Shown: positions 53,601 to 64,000 of the stretch, in pieces | Layout: the number at the start of each line of letters is the position of its first letter | How positions within the stretch are numbered: position 1 is the stretch's first letter | Assembly (NCBI GenBank): GCA_004794655.1 | Contig: SMMW01000622.1 | Span: forward strand, 3,781,501 to 3,845,500 | Direction: 5' to 3' | From: Marisa cornuarietis | Lineage: Eukaryota > Mollusca > Gastropoda > Architaenioglossa > Ampullariidae | DNA length: 64,000 nucleotides | Made by a program: the position numbers and the translations under genes | Notes under the pieces: generated by a model | What the model was told of the DNA's origin: nothing | Database searches by the model: none | The model's input: the letters and a program-made list of their open reading frames with translations, nothing else

Positions 53601-55291
53601 TATTCTGAAAATCCTCCTCTTGGGTTCCAGTAGCACACTTTTTGCTGTCCTCTTCCTGGAGATTGTTGATGGAGTGTCGTTGTTCATCCGGCCCTCACCT
53701 TACCAGTAGATATCTGCTCTCGACAGCGAGCTTGAAATTGGTGGAGAAATTGGTCATGACGGTGGGTGCTTTTCTGTTTGAGGCTGTCCTCTCACACAAG
53801 TAGTGGTGAAATGTTGTGCAGAATATTAATCGGAATAATTAGCCAAAATTATTTCATTGATGTCCATGATATGCTTGTAAATATTTTCAGCAATAGATAG
53901 ATATTAATAATTAGTACCTGACACACTTTTTTGCCTTGTGTGTTGTTTATTGGGGATGCAAGTAGAGGGGTCGGAGCTCAAGCAATAATCTACTTCAGCC
54001 ATCAATTTAATTTTAGGGGGTAACCTGCTCGTACGTCGGTGTAGACAGGGGAGTATAGGAGAATGCAATCAGCAAGAGGCAGTTGGTTAATTGTAACACC
54101 TTTGCCCATCGTTTATGCCTTACCCCCAAGGTCTACGACTCTATTTGCTCATCCCAGACTGAGGTTCACCAATGGTACTTCTATAGTTTTGGTCCGACTT
54201 CCAGCACATCTGTACTGTATGAATCATATGTCAGTGGGAAATGAAACTGCATAATGCGACTTTATTAGTCTTATATGCTATTTGTTTTATGTTAATAATG
54301 CGACGCAAATTATTTAATTTGCAATGTGTTGGCCTGTGCGTCGTTAGCGACAGCTCGAAGCTTTGATATTCTTTTACACATTAATGTAGTCTAGTACCAC
54401 AATCTGCCCCTCTGTTTGGTAATCACGGAGATACTAAGAATCTAGGGACAATTTTGATTCTTCATTTTTTCTTAGGTTTTGGAGCAATTGAATTTTTTTC
54501 TTTTTCTATGAAACCACGAGTGATACTGTGTGAACTTGTTTTTCTATAATGATATGCCAGTGATCTGCTCGCTTTGCCGTCATTCTTAATTACCTGTTAC
54601 TTATCTTCACTTGTTTAACATTGGTGTAGAACAAACTTCCGTTGGTGGTTTAAACCTTCAACAGGAGGTCGATCTAAAAGCGGGTAGGGTAGGAAGTAGT
54701 TGCTTAGAAATCTTTACCTGCAACGATCGAAAGTCAGATCTAATTTTGACCGAAATTAATTGTATTTTAGTACTGACGTAAGACTAAGCCATTTTTGTTA
54801 CAGGGAAAGATCTTTGTGCGACCAGTGTTTCGACGCAGTAATAATTTGCTCTGTCAGCTGGTTGAACAGTGCGAAAGAAGCAGCTATAAGGCGCAGATCT
54901 TGAAAAACACGACTGTTAAAAAATAATAAGAGTAAGAAATGCACAGTATTTAATGTAATTTTAATATATGAAGCAGGCTACAAAAACAATATAATTCCCG
55001 AGAAGTGAAATCAACTTACGCAGCAGAAGCAAAGAAAACTAAATAGGAGGTACTGTTAATAAAAGTTCAATATGTCAGGTCATTTACAAACGCAGGACAG
55101 AGAACTCTGCGTAGGACGACACTGATTATAACAATAAGGTGAAGGTAAGCGTTGTTAGATCGCTTTTCTGGCCCACTGTCTCGGTCAGACAGCGAGTTTG
55201 CTAGACGAACTGAGGCATGTTAGGCTGGCTTTGTGTTCGACAGTCGATTATAAAAATGACGACCGTCGAGAGGTGTGCAATGAAGACTTGT
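53601..55291. other. No recognisable gene
   Basis: Intergenic DNA between the RTE nest and the GST 3' end. I see no exon with splice context, no tRNA and no clear repeat end. Confidence 0.55.
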
Positions 55292-58200
55292 TCACTTTCC
55301 TTTCGCACCCGTTGCCTCCTGCATGGCTGGCCGAGCGCTGATTCGGGCCAAGTAAGACTGTATGTTTGGATGTCCCTCAAGAAGAATGCCACCCTTCATT
55401 TCTTTCATATTTGCCCACCATACGTTGAAGCCCAGCATACAGTCAGCTGCTGTGAACCTAAAACAACAAGAAGAAAAAGCAGCAAAACAACATTCAGGAA
55501 TAATTCAACCTTATACAGGAATAGCCAAAGGTCTCACAGATACAACCACACTGCATGTAGCTCCGCACTCGACAACAGGACTGTAGGTGGCTGTTAAGCG
55601 GATTGATGTAGAAAACTTAGATCACGAGTTCTCTTATGTGTAGAAAGAAGTATTAACCAAGCAGTTACAATATGAGACTGTTCTCCCACATTACTGTAGC
55701 TTCGTCCATCGCCATGAACTGTGGACAGTCATGCTTGTCATGGACTATGGTTCTTGCCGTGACCTGCTGGTCATACACAGGAGTGTGAAGACTACCCATG
55801 CTTTTATATCAGCTAGCGGACAGGTGTGTCTCACTGGCTTCCACAACTCACCAGTCTATGACTATCCTCGCATACTGCTGATTGCCTCCAGTAGTTCAGT
55901 ACGGAAATTCTTGAACAGAATTCTGGATATTTCTCAGTGATTGTAAAACTAATCTGATGATCTTACTACAAGAATTCTGCTATTTTTCAGTGATTTTAAA
56001 ACTAACCCCATACACTGTACAGCGCATTGAGTCGACTTTGGAGTTGAAAATGGCGCTATATAAATCTGCTTTAATAATAATTAATAATAATAATAATAAT
56101 AATTCATCATGTTACGACTAGGGTTTGGGCGCACAGACATTCCCTCAGATGTCGCTAGCAAGAAGCTGTTATCCTAAATCAGGTGTGGGGAACGTCCAGC
56201 CCGTGGCCCACCAAGCCAATCGCAGATTTTAGTAAATCTACAAGCTTTTTTCATAACAACATAAATGTAAATTAAGTGAATAATAATAAGAGCGTACATT
56301 TTAAGGGACAAGCAAGGAACGTCGATTACGGGAAAGACAGGAGATATATTAGCATATTTCGGGACAGACACGTATTCTTCTCGTCGGCTGCTCGCGGCCT
56401 ATATGGACGATTTTGGAAAAATTATGCATGCATGTGACCTGCACCCCAAAACGAAGGTAGACTCTTTCTGGTTTGATGTCAACTGGTGATAGGCGGCCAT
56501 GTCGCCTCACACAATAATAATAATAAAACGATCGTCGAAACTGATGTGTACCACAGTGTACAGTTCAGGCCTATCGGTGCGCAACACTATCCTTTCATGG
56601 ATTTCCAAAGGATGAGCAAATGAAAAAGTTCTGTCTGGTAAAAATTCATTTGGGTTTATGAGCTTATTTGTGCATGTGCAAGCATGTCTCTGTGTGTAGC
56701 GTGTGTAGACACTTTGTAAGTGCCATGAACTCCTCCATCAGGAGGAGGTATGTGTGTACTAAAGAGCCATTAGCCATGATTATTATTATTAATAATGGAC
56801 TTTCACTACACAACCACAAACAACAAATTGTGCACTAGGAAAAAAGATTTTGTTATTATATACGCTGTCTCCTCGAGGAGAATATATATAAAATATATAG
56901 TTTGCAGACTCCAAAGAGTTGTTTCGCTATGCTTTTCATAGTGGCAGAGCGTAGTTTTTTGCGTACCTAATTGCGGAAAGGCGGATTGTGGTGACTCAGA
57001 GGACAGCAGTACCAGACAGGCTGAGATTGTACATGTTGCAAAAGTGTTAACGAACTGTGGTGAAGCTACAGCTTGAGCAAATAGAGTAGGCTCATTTTTA
57101 AGTAAATAATTTTGTACGGCCCACGAATGATGTTGTAAATATCAAAATGGCGCTTGAAGGAAAAATGTTTCCCCACCCCTGTCCTAAAGGGACCTCTTGC
57201 TAGAAGGGAAAGCTCGCACGCACGCACACACAAAAATAGCTGGGTCTGTTACACGAATGTCTAAAGATAATATTTATAATCATAGTCGCAGCCTGAATTA
57301 TTTTATCGGTTTATTTTTCAGTTTTAGAAGATATGTAACCAGGACTGTTCTTGAGATTTCACGTGTCTGGACAGGAATTTAGAAATCAGACATTAACTAC
57401 TTATAGATAAAAGCTATCAGGTCTTCGTATACTGCATAACTTACGATGACTTACATTGAAGCCACTACAAGTCATTCGAGTTTAAAAGGCTAGAAAGAAT
57501 AGTACAGTGGAAGGGGCATATACTCACTCCTTGCCCAGAATGTATTCTCTGCCTTCCAGAGTCTTCTCTATATAGTCCATGCAGGCCTTGGCCTTGGGTA
57601 GCGTTTTGTCGATGACCTGCTGGTCCCTCTTCTCGGGCGGAAGCAGCTCCCAGTGCAACATCAGGGTCACCAGGATTTCGTCCATGGCACAGCAGGAATA
57701 GACGATCCAGCTGCTCGAGTTTAAGACATAGAATACAATGCAATGTATCCGTCCCCATATCCCTCCTCTGTTTCGTCTGTCTGCCTGCCTGCCTCTATGT
57801 CCATCTTCCGTTCGTTGGTGTGTCTTTCTCGTTCCCTTTAACGTTTCTGTTCCCCTAGTCATATTCAGACACGTACTCCCCACTCTAATATACACCTAAA
57901 CCACACCTCACGTGTCTTACGCCGGGCCAGCAAATAAGACTATATAACGGCAATGCAGCCGGCCGTGCAAACAGGTATCACATACACAGAAAGAAGTGAG
58001 ATCTGAACCCAGGACACCTGATCGTAACTGAAGTTGATGACTAGCTCTTCCCCCAGTAGCGCGGCTAGCGCAAATTCCCTACAATTAACGTTACACAGTG
58101 ACCTCTGCGAAGCAGGCGAACTGATCTTTTGAAACATTTTTCTAATGCGCTCGTCACCTCACCAAACGTGACTTTTAATAGTCCTATCACTAAATGCAGC

Positions 58201-59038
58201 TTCTCTTATCAAACATAACTTGTCATCACTACACTTTAAGTAAATGGAAATTTTATCAGCCATTCCTCGTCAATCAATCAGCCAGTCTGGCAAGCAACAC
58301 ACATGACATAAAACAGCCGTTCTCGCAGCAGACGTGACGCACTTGTAATACTCAGCCCTCTTATCCAGCTCCGGCGCCATGGATCCGCAGAGGTCGGCGA
58401 GGAACAGGCAGATAGCCGCCGACTCAAGGAGCGGCGGATGGCCTTCTACCTCCAGGGCCGGGACGGTGCTGTGGGGGTGCACGCGCTGGCGGTACTCCTC
58501 GCGCTCTGACGGAGGAGGCTGAGTTTCCATGGGCAAGGTGACTAACTCCACCTGATCCTCAATGCCCAGCTCTGCAAAACACACACGACGTTCTAGCTTG
58601 TCTCTTCTCCTTCCGATCGCCATAAATGAGCAACCTCGAGGCACATCAGCTACTGACCAGTGTAAAGAAGAAGCCAGTGAGAAAGTGTAGGGGTGCCAGG
58701 AAACTAGAGTGTGGTAAGTGAAAGTGATGCGGGATGGACAAAGAAAAGAGAACAAGAGAAAACTGGGAAGGGGTAAGAGGGAGGTAGACATGCAGATAAG
58801 AAAAAGATAGGAGGGGAAAAAAGAATCTAGAAATTAGAGTAGAAAACTGAGTAGAAAAAAATAAGAATCTGTAGAACGGGGGAATTAATAAGAAAAAATA
58901 GGGTTAAGTGGAACTTAAAAAGAGCTCGAAAACCTATAATAAATATCAGTTTACTCTACCTTTGACAAGCCAAACACAGCGCGCTGATCTGTACATCGGA
59001 TAATACCAAAGCTTCATCTTGGGTAGTTTGCCGGCCAT
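55292..59038 (-). CDS. Glutathione S-transferase, bacterial-type, 4 exons
   Basis: Exons: 58960-59038, 58343-58571, 57528-57710, 55292-55457; 657 nt, 218 aa, all GT-AG and in frame. The N-terminal thioredoxin fold has MKLWYYPMYRSARCVWLVKE, where the RSAR segment supplies a Ser in the catalytic position, then VPALEVEGHPPLLESAAICL with the cis-Pro and the ES glutathione-gripping pair. The all-helical C-terminal domain has YILGKEFTAADCMLGFN, the N-capping/FTAAD motif of the fold. The pattern resembles GstB/Ure2-like bacterial and fungal enzymes more than classical animal sigma or mu classes. It is expected to conjugate or reduce with glutathione in the cytosol. Intron 3 holds a STRAD-like pseudogene and a hAT element. 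Confidence 0.93.
55497..55868 (+). pseudogene. STRAD-like pseudokinase retropseudogene
   Basis: One + frame, broken only by TAG at 55584 and 55641, gives TGIAKGLTDTTTLHVA, VAVKRIDVENLDHEFS, HRHELWTVMLVMDYGSCRDL and VIHRSVKTTHAFISASGQV. These match, in order, the glycine-loop region, the VAIK-like strand, the hinge and the HRS(V)K loop of STRADA/STRADB, the LKB1-activating pseudokinases. About 35 residues between the hinge and the HRSVK block are deleted. No introns remain, so it looks like a processed copy. It lies antisense in intron 3 of the GST gene. Confidence 0.75.
55869..56105 (+). mobile_element. L2-like 3' tail
   Basis: Ends CAGCGCATTGAGTCGAC, GGCGCTATATAAAT and then (AAT)n to 56105, the usual 3' end of L2-type elements. 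Two near copies of CAGTGATTxTAAAACTAA (55936 and 55990) precede it. Confidence 0.6.
56180..57181. mobile_element. hAT-type non-autonomous DNA transposon
   Basis: The ends are CAGGTGTGGGGAAC and, inverted, CAGGGGTGGGGAAAC, flanked by an 8-bp duplication (TCCTAAAT 56172-56179; TCCTAAAG 57182-57189), diagnostic of hAT elements. The right subterminal block (GGCGCTTGAAGG; ATGATGTTG; GGCCCACGAATG) is of the kind shared by Charlie/Zaphod-like hAT families. 1002 bp, no transposase frame. Internal (AAT)n-type stretches suggest further nested repeats. GST intron 3. Confidence 0.85.
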
Positions 59039-62000
59039 ATTGGTGTGCAGTCAAGTTGATCTTCCCAAGTCAGTTGGCTCGTGTGAAAATAGCGGACTGC
59101 ACACACAGCAAGGTAGCGTCTGAAAGGTGGCCAAAGGGGAATCACAAGTAAAACCCTTCGGAATGTATAACCTATCTCCCCGCTTATTTGCGTCTGCTTT
59201 CTCACAGAGATGACCTGGTTTGTCGACGAACCGTGTGTGTCTACCCCACCGCATGATAAAGCGTTTTTTTTTCCAGGGCAAAGTACGGGGGTGAGACACC
59301 AAATTGAGTTCAAGGTTTCGAGCAAAGAGGATCAACAAGAGAGACCACTGTTATACGAGAGCTTGAAGTCGGGCGACGGTCACTCTCCCTTTAGGAAGCT
59401 AGCTGCTCGGGTGTTAACCTTGTTACAATGTAACTGTTCACATTGTTCAATCAAAGCTGCATATATTTGAAGCATTCAGATCAGTTGCTGAAGCATACAC
59501 CCTCATCATACCGAAAGTGAGATGAAATGCCTACGATGCAACTTTCAAGTTGTATTTTCAACTTTCAAGTTGTAATTCCTGATTCCAGGATCTGTGTCAA
59601 TAATGACTTAAACAAATTGCGGCTTAATTATTAGGCCGCTGGATAAAAAGTATCTGACTGCTTGTTTCCAGGGCTCTTGCAGTCCAAGAACCATAAATAC
59701 CGTGGCCTAATTTGCATAGCTCGATCTCTGCCAAAATCCTCCAGCCCTCAACATTTTCCTCTTCGATGTTATAAGATTCTTCTTTGATTATCCTTTCATC
59801 CAAAACGACAGCACAAAACGACCTCGCCTCTTGACATTTTTTGCTGCAAGGCATGCAAAATATTATTAAGCCCGGGGGAAATTGTAACATTTTGCATGGC
59901 TCTTCTTAGAGCTGTTATTGACAACAGCTTAAACAGTTGGCTGGCCCAACAGATCGTTTCGACGGCAGTTCTGCACCAGCTTCTTGCATCTATGGAGCAA
60001 CAACACAGGACTAGTGAAGCTGCTCAACACCAGCATATGTGGAAAAACCAACGATAAATGTGGCTTTCTCTACGAAAGAAAGGAAACAATCGAAACCCTT
60101 TAGTTCATGAGTTGACAACTGGGCGCAGCGCACCATGAACCACCTGACATCTTGGCGTGGAAACTGATGGTAAAGGAGGGAGTGGCTGCGGTCACACGCG
60201 GAACAGCTTGGCTTCGCTTTCCTGGCTCAGTGGACTCTCTTGCTGATGCTTTTTGGTTCGAGTTTGTACATCCTTTTGTTCTACGGTGCCATGTTATCTG
60301 ACCTAGTCATTTCCCATTGATAGATTAAAAAAGAGAGAGGGATAAGCCCTTCAAGGCTGGCTCATAATTCGTAGATCTTTCTTCCGTGATACATAACAAA
60401 ATTCAAGCGGGATTTTGACTGATATTAAGGCGTTTATGCAAAATCTTTAATGGCTATAAAGGTTCGTTCCTACTGTTGAACAGCCGCTTTCGCAGGAAGA
60501 TGAAAGCGTGATCCCCTTGCCTCCGGAGCGCGATAGTCTTGTCACACATAAGAAGGTCTAATAAGTAATAAATGTGTTATAACTTCAAACCCTGTACACC
60601 GAAAGGCATTAATAGACTTAATTATTTTCAAATTAATGATCTGAGGTTGTCAGTTTTGTTCAAGAAAGCCTTTCTCTTCCTTTTCGTTTTCCCCCCACCC
60701 GCGAAAGCACATTTTATCCTATAGTAAGCGAGAAATTAAGTTGCATCAAAGAAACAGTTCAAGTCCGTGGTGCCACTGCATCGGTAGAGATACATTTCTA
60801 GGCAACTCTGGGGAAGCCGCCTAAGATTTTGGACACATTGATTACTTCCCCTGCACTGCGCTTTCCCTTGCCACACCCTTACGCGAAGTACACAAAGGTG
60901 CACCGATGACCTTAATTTCATTTGAACACAAACATACAGAAACCATAAAAGTCTGTACATTTGAGCATGAGACTCGTAAGGTTTGATGAGAGCGAGTGCT
61001 ACTTGCCCTTACTTGAGGTAAACAAACAGGATCACGATTTGTATAGTTTGTTTAAAACAAGCATCAAATATTACATAGAAAGAAATAGAAAAACAAAACA
61101 TAAAAAGAATTACAGAGTGCATCATGCAGTACCCAAAATTTAGTAATTTTCTGACTGCAAGGTCTAGTACAAAACTGGTAATATATAACATACCAATTTA
61201 TCAGTTTAATTAATTCATTCGCACTACTTCTCTAAAAGTACAAAAACCTCCACTCAATTTCTTTTTGTCTGTTTGGTAACGAAACGTGTGATAGTCCATT
61301 ATTCTAAGAATGTTAAGTCACAATTGTTGAATGAAACACTTTTGCGACTTTTGATAATGAATCAAGGCAAAGAGATAACTAACACAAGATTCAAGGAGAG
61401 TTTTTTTTTAGTCTAAAAAGGTAATGAATTAGGACAGTTTGCAGTGCACTTTTTCATTGCTTATCTGCAAACCATCAAGCTAAATTTAATTTTATGGTTA
61501 CTTCTGCAAAATCTATACAGCTTGTCTTTTTACTTATCACTTTTATGCTGCTTATTTGTCTGTCACTTGTGCATGCGCACACACCACTCAACGTAACACA
61601 TGCACTGGTTGATCTTCATCAAGATATTTATTTACACATATAGATGTTTTTCAGGTTTTTTTTCAGTTGTCACTTGTATTGTTTGACAGAAAGAGAAGAG
61701 CAGCAACTCATGAGGCTACAGATCTCTTGTTCAAATCATATATCACCAATGTACTGTTTTTATGTTCCATTGGTGAAAGTAGCTGTGTAGGAAATGTTAA
61801 AAGGTGTTTGGAAAGAAGTCTAGAACTTAGTTCCCATCTGCACAAATCCTGCAGTTTGGATAAGCTAACCATTTTTTGGTTTTGATGAGGCTTATGAAAT
61901 GTTTTTCTTTAACGTTAAGCTTTAGCAGGACTATTAAAATCATCAGGTGGTGTTTTTTTTTAGAGAAAATTTGTACTCATGTCTTGCATCATACATTTTT

Positions 62001-62666
62001 TTACATTTTATTTTTAAGATTAGAATATACTAACTGAATGTTCATCCACTAATATGACTTAAAACTTCTGAAATCTATGGGTAAGTTTTAATTACAGCAG
62101 GTTGAAAGTCAGGGTTCAATCTAAGTGACTATATCCACACCCTTGATTTTTATGCTTATATGAGAATCTAAACTGTGATGAACTTTAAATAATGCTATAT
62201 TAAATTTGTGTTGATTATCAATGCTTGTTAAAGGTACAAAACAAGAACACACACAGATATAGACTTAAGCCTACACCTGAAATTTAGTTCATCCAATTTT
62301 AGGAATGTAGCTCATATTGTAAACAGTCACTACATATTTTTCCACATTACAATATGGATAATATAATCTTTTATGTAATATATTTATATCACAGTATAAA
62401 ATATTATTATCTTTATATACCACAGAGTTAGACTAATATGAGTATGAGCTTAATGAGGACCCATGGTGCAAAGGCCTTGTTAAAGAATTGATAGAGTGAT
62501 TTCGGAACAGTGGGCTCATCCTTCACACGTTGTAAACATAACTCCTGTAGTTTTGCACTTTGTCAACTAACAGAGCTAGCACAATGAGACTTTTAACAAT
62601 AAAAAATGCAAATAATGTACTACTTTATTTACATATTTAGCATAGGGTGTATTCAGATTTTTAACA
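59039..62666. other. Upstream of GST, then a long stretch without a recognisable gene
   Basis: The GST promoter should lie just right of 59038. A 76-codon - strand frame at about 59640-59870 (LDERIIKEESYNIEEENVEG) has coding-like composition but no splice partner or family I know. A short tandem repeat of CAACTTTCAAGTTGTA lies near 59540-59580. Nothing else is supported. Confidence 0.5.
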
Positions 62667-62795
62667 CTAGTTCAATAATGTCTTAGTCTTATAGTTTTTG
62701 ATTCTCAGGAAACTGGTGGCTTTGTTTACCCCAACTAAAGGAAGTCCCTCACAGGTGATGACATCAACCTTACAGGCCTCATAGCAGTCAATGAT
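62667..62795 (-). CDS. Terminal exon of an unidentified - strand gene
   Basis: After an acceptor CTACAG the frame runs 42 codons to TAG: IIDCYEACKVDVITCEGLPL, VGVNKATSFLRI, KNYKTKTLLN. Codon use and the abrupt AT-rich sequence after the stop look like a real last exon. Upstream exons would lie to the right, perhaps beyond the window. I do not recognise the family. The phase of the first base is assumed. Confidence 0.5.
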   Translation of the reverse strand: MIDCYEACKVDVITCEGLPLVGVNKATSFLRIKNYKTKTLLN

Positions 62796-63550
62796 CTGTA
62801 GTTTAAACAGGATACTTAATAAATTATTGGATCTTACCAACACAAAATCAAATAGGGGCAGTTACTGATCATTTCATAGCATCTTAGGAGCAGTAATCGT
62901 TCATTTCAAAGTATATATGCAGCATATGCAGCATTGAGTAAAACCCCTCCTCTACCCCAACCACAAACTATTACTACATGCACACCAAAACTGACCTTTA
63001 TCCGCAAAACTGCATGCATCCCCGAAACTTAATTAGGACTACCCAGGAACCTGTAGCCCTTACCCTACACTTCATGCTTGCTCCTACCAGACCAAAAAAA
63101 AAAAAAACACACGTAAGAAAGAAGAAGAAAAAGCAACTGGTCAGCATGAACAGCATTAAAATTAAACATATAAGAATAAAAATGAAGATAATTAAACATA
63201 TCCAAAACACGTAAAAAAAACTTCAGACAAATGTATAAGTAAGGCAAGTTAGCAGCTAGACTACGTATTATTACTCAATATTCCAAAACTATTAATTTTA
63301 CAGTCTGGATCGAATAATACTTACGAAAAAGATGTGACACTAACGCTAGCTAAATTAAATGGTGTATTTAAGAGGAAATGATCGAAGCGTTTGAATGCAC
63401 CATGTAAGTAAAAGTATACGTATGTTTTCGTTTGGGGAATAAGCAAATAACATCAACATGCAATTATCTTGCAACGGAGTAATCTAGCAAACAGGAGCAT
63501 AAGCAGTGAGGAGTTACAGATAAGACAGGAACCAAAAGTCACAGAGTTAC

Positions 63551-63581
<31 letters not shown>

Positions 63582-64000
63582 TATCTAGCTCCATGCAGGC
63601 GCCTGAGTACTAATTACCGCGGCCAATTTATTATATTAGATTGGATCTTTGAAACGTAAACCAACGAGGAGCGCAAGAAGAGAAGTAACACAATCTCGCT
63701 TCCACATTCCGTGAGTACGATAATTTGCAGGACAGATGTGCACGATGGGTAGAGCAGGCAGTGCAGAGAGCGTGTAGCCAGAATTAACGTACACGTACCA
63801 CGTGTTATCCGAGAGTGCAACAGAACTGATCGACACGTCACACTTTTCTAAAAAGTGCAGCCCTCTCCAGCTCCCAATGCAATCACTTGATCAGCTGATA
63901 AGATCCTCGGCTACCACTGTAGATCACATGCAGCACTATATAGTCAAGTATACCTTCTACAAAATGCATTGCACATAACAACAGCACAGACATGGTGTGG
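62796..64000. other. Probable intron or upstream DNA of the - strand gene
   Basis: No second exon identified. Includes an A/T-rich tract around 63090-63230 and an (AC)n microsatellite at 63555-63577. Confidence 0.45.
63555..63577. repeat. (AC)n microsatellite
   Basis: About 11 AC units. Confidence 0.9.

Noticed and set aside
59624..59890. 88-codon - strand frame with KEESYNIEEENVEGWRIL
   Set aside because: Coding-like composition only; no acceptor/donor context or homologue recognised, so not listed as a gene.

Overview
The window is eukaryotic, AT-rich and intron-rich. Metazoan housekeeping genes, split by GT-AG introns, sit among CR1/L2-like and RTE-like retrotransposons, tRNA-derived SINEs, and pogo/Tigger, PIF/Harbinger and hAT DNA transposons. 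The protein divergence and the repeat mix suggest a lophotrochozoan, most likely a gastropod mollusc; the species cannot be named from the sequence alone. All exon boundaries below were read by eye from reading-frame continuity, splice consensus and family resemblance.

Layout, left to right. 1-66 looks like the last codons of a + strand gene with a 3'UTR. 0.8-7.4 kb is repeat territory: a CR1/L2-like LINE, an RTE fragment, a complete but inactivated Tigger-type transposon and a tRNA-SINE. 8.6-16.4 kb holds a divergent pair, UBE2S (-) and ARL6IP1 (+), with starts 287 bp apart and a pogo-type MITE in a UBE2S intron. 20.6-40.9 kb holds two head-to-tail monoamine-oxidase-like genes (both -) with nearly identical exon structure; the introns of the left copy carry at least six mobile elements. 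44.0-47.9 kb is the mitochondrial acyl carrier protein gene (NDUFAB1, -), which has two alternative versions of its second exon. 48.2-53.6 kb is a nest of four RTE-type retrotransposons inserted one in another, three of the insertions flanked by readable target-site duplications. 55.3-59.0 kb is a bacterial-type glutathione S-transferase gene (-); its third intron contains a STRAD-like retropseudogene and a 1-kb hAT element with an 8-bp target-site duplication. 59-64 kb is mostly featureless apart from one convincing terminal exon of an unidentified - strand gene.

The genes do not form one pathway. UBE2S is a ubiquitin-chain-elongating E2, ARL6IP1 an ER-shaping protein, the MAO-like pair are flavin amine oxidases with C-terminal membrane anchors, NDUFAB1 serves mitochondrial fatty-acid synthesis and complex I, and the GST is a cytosolic conjugating enzyme. 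The points most worth following are the alternative ACP exons, the divergence of the MAO pair (one copy lacks the cysteine that binds FAD covalently), and the four-layer RTE nest.
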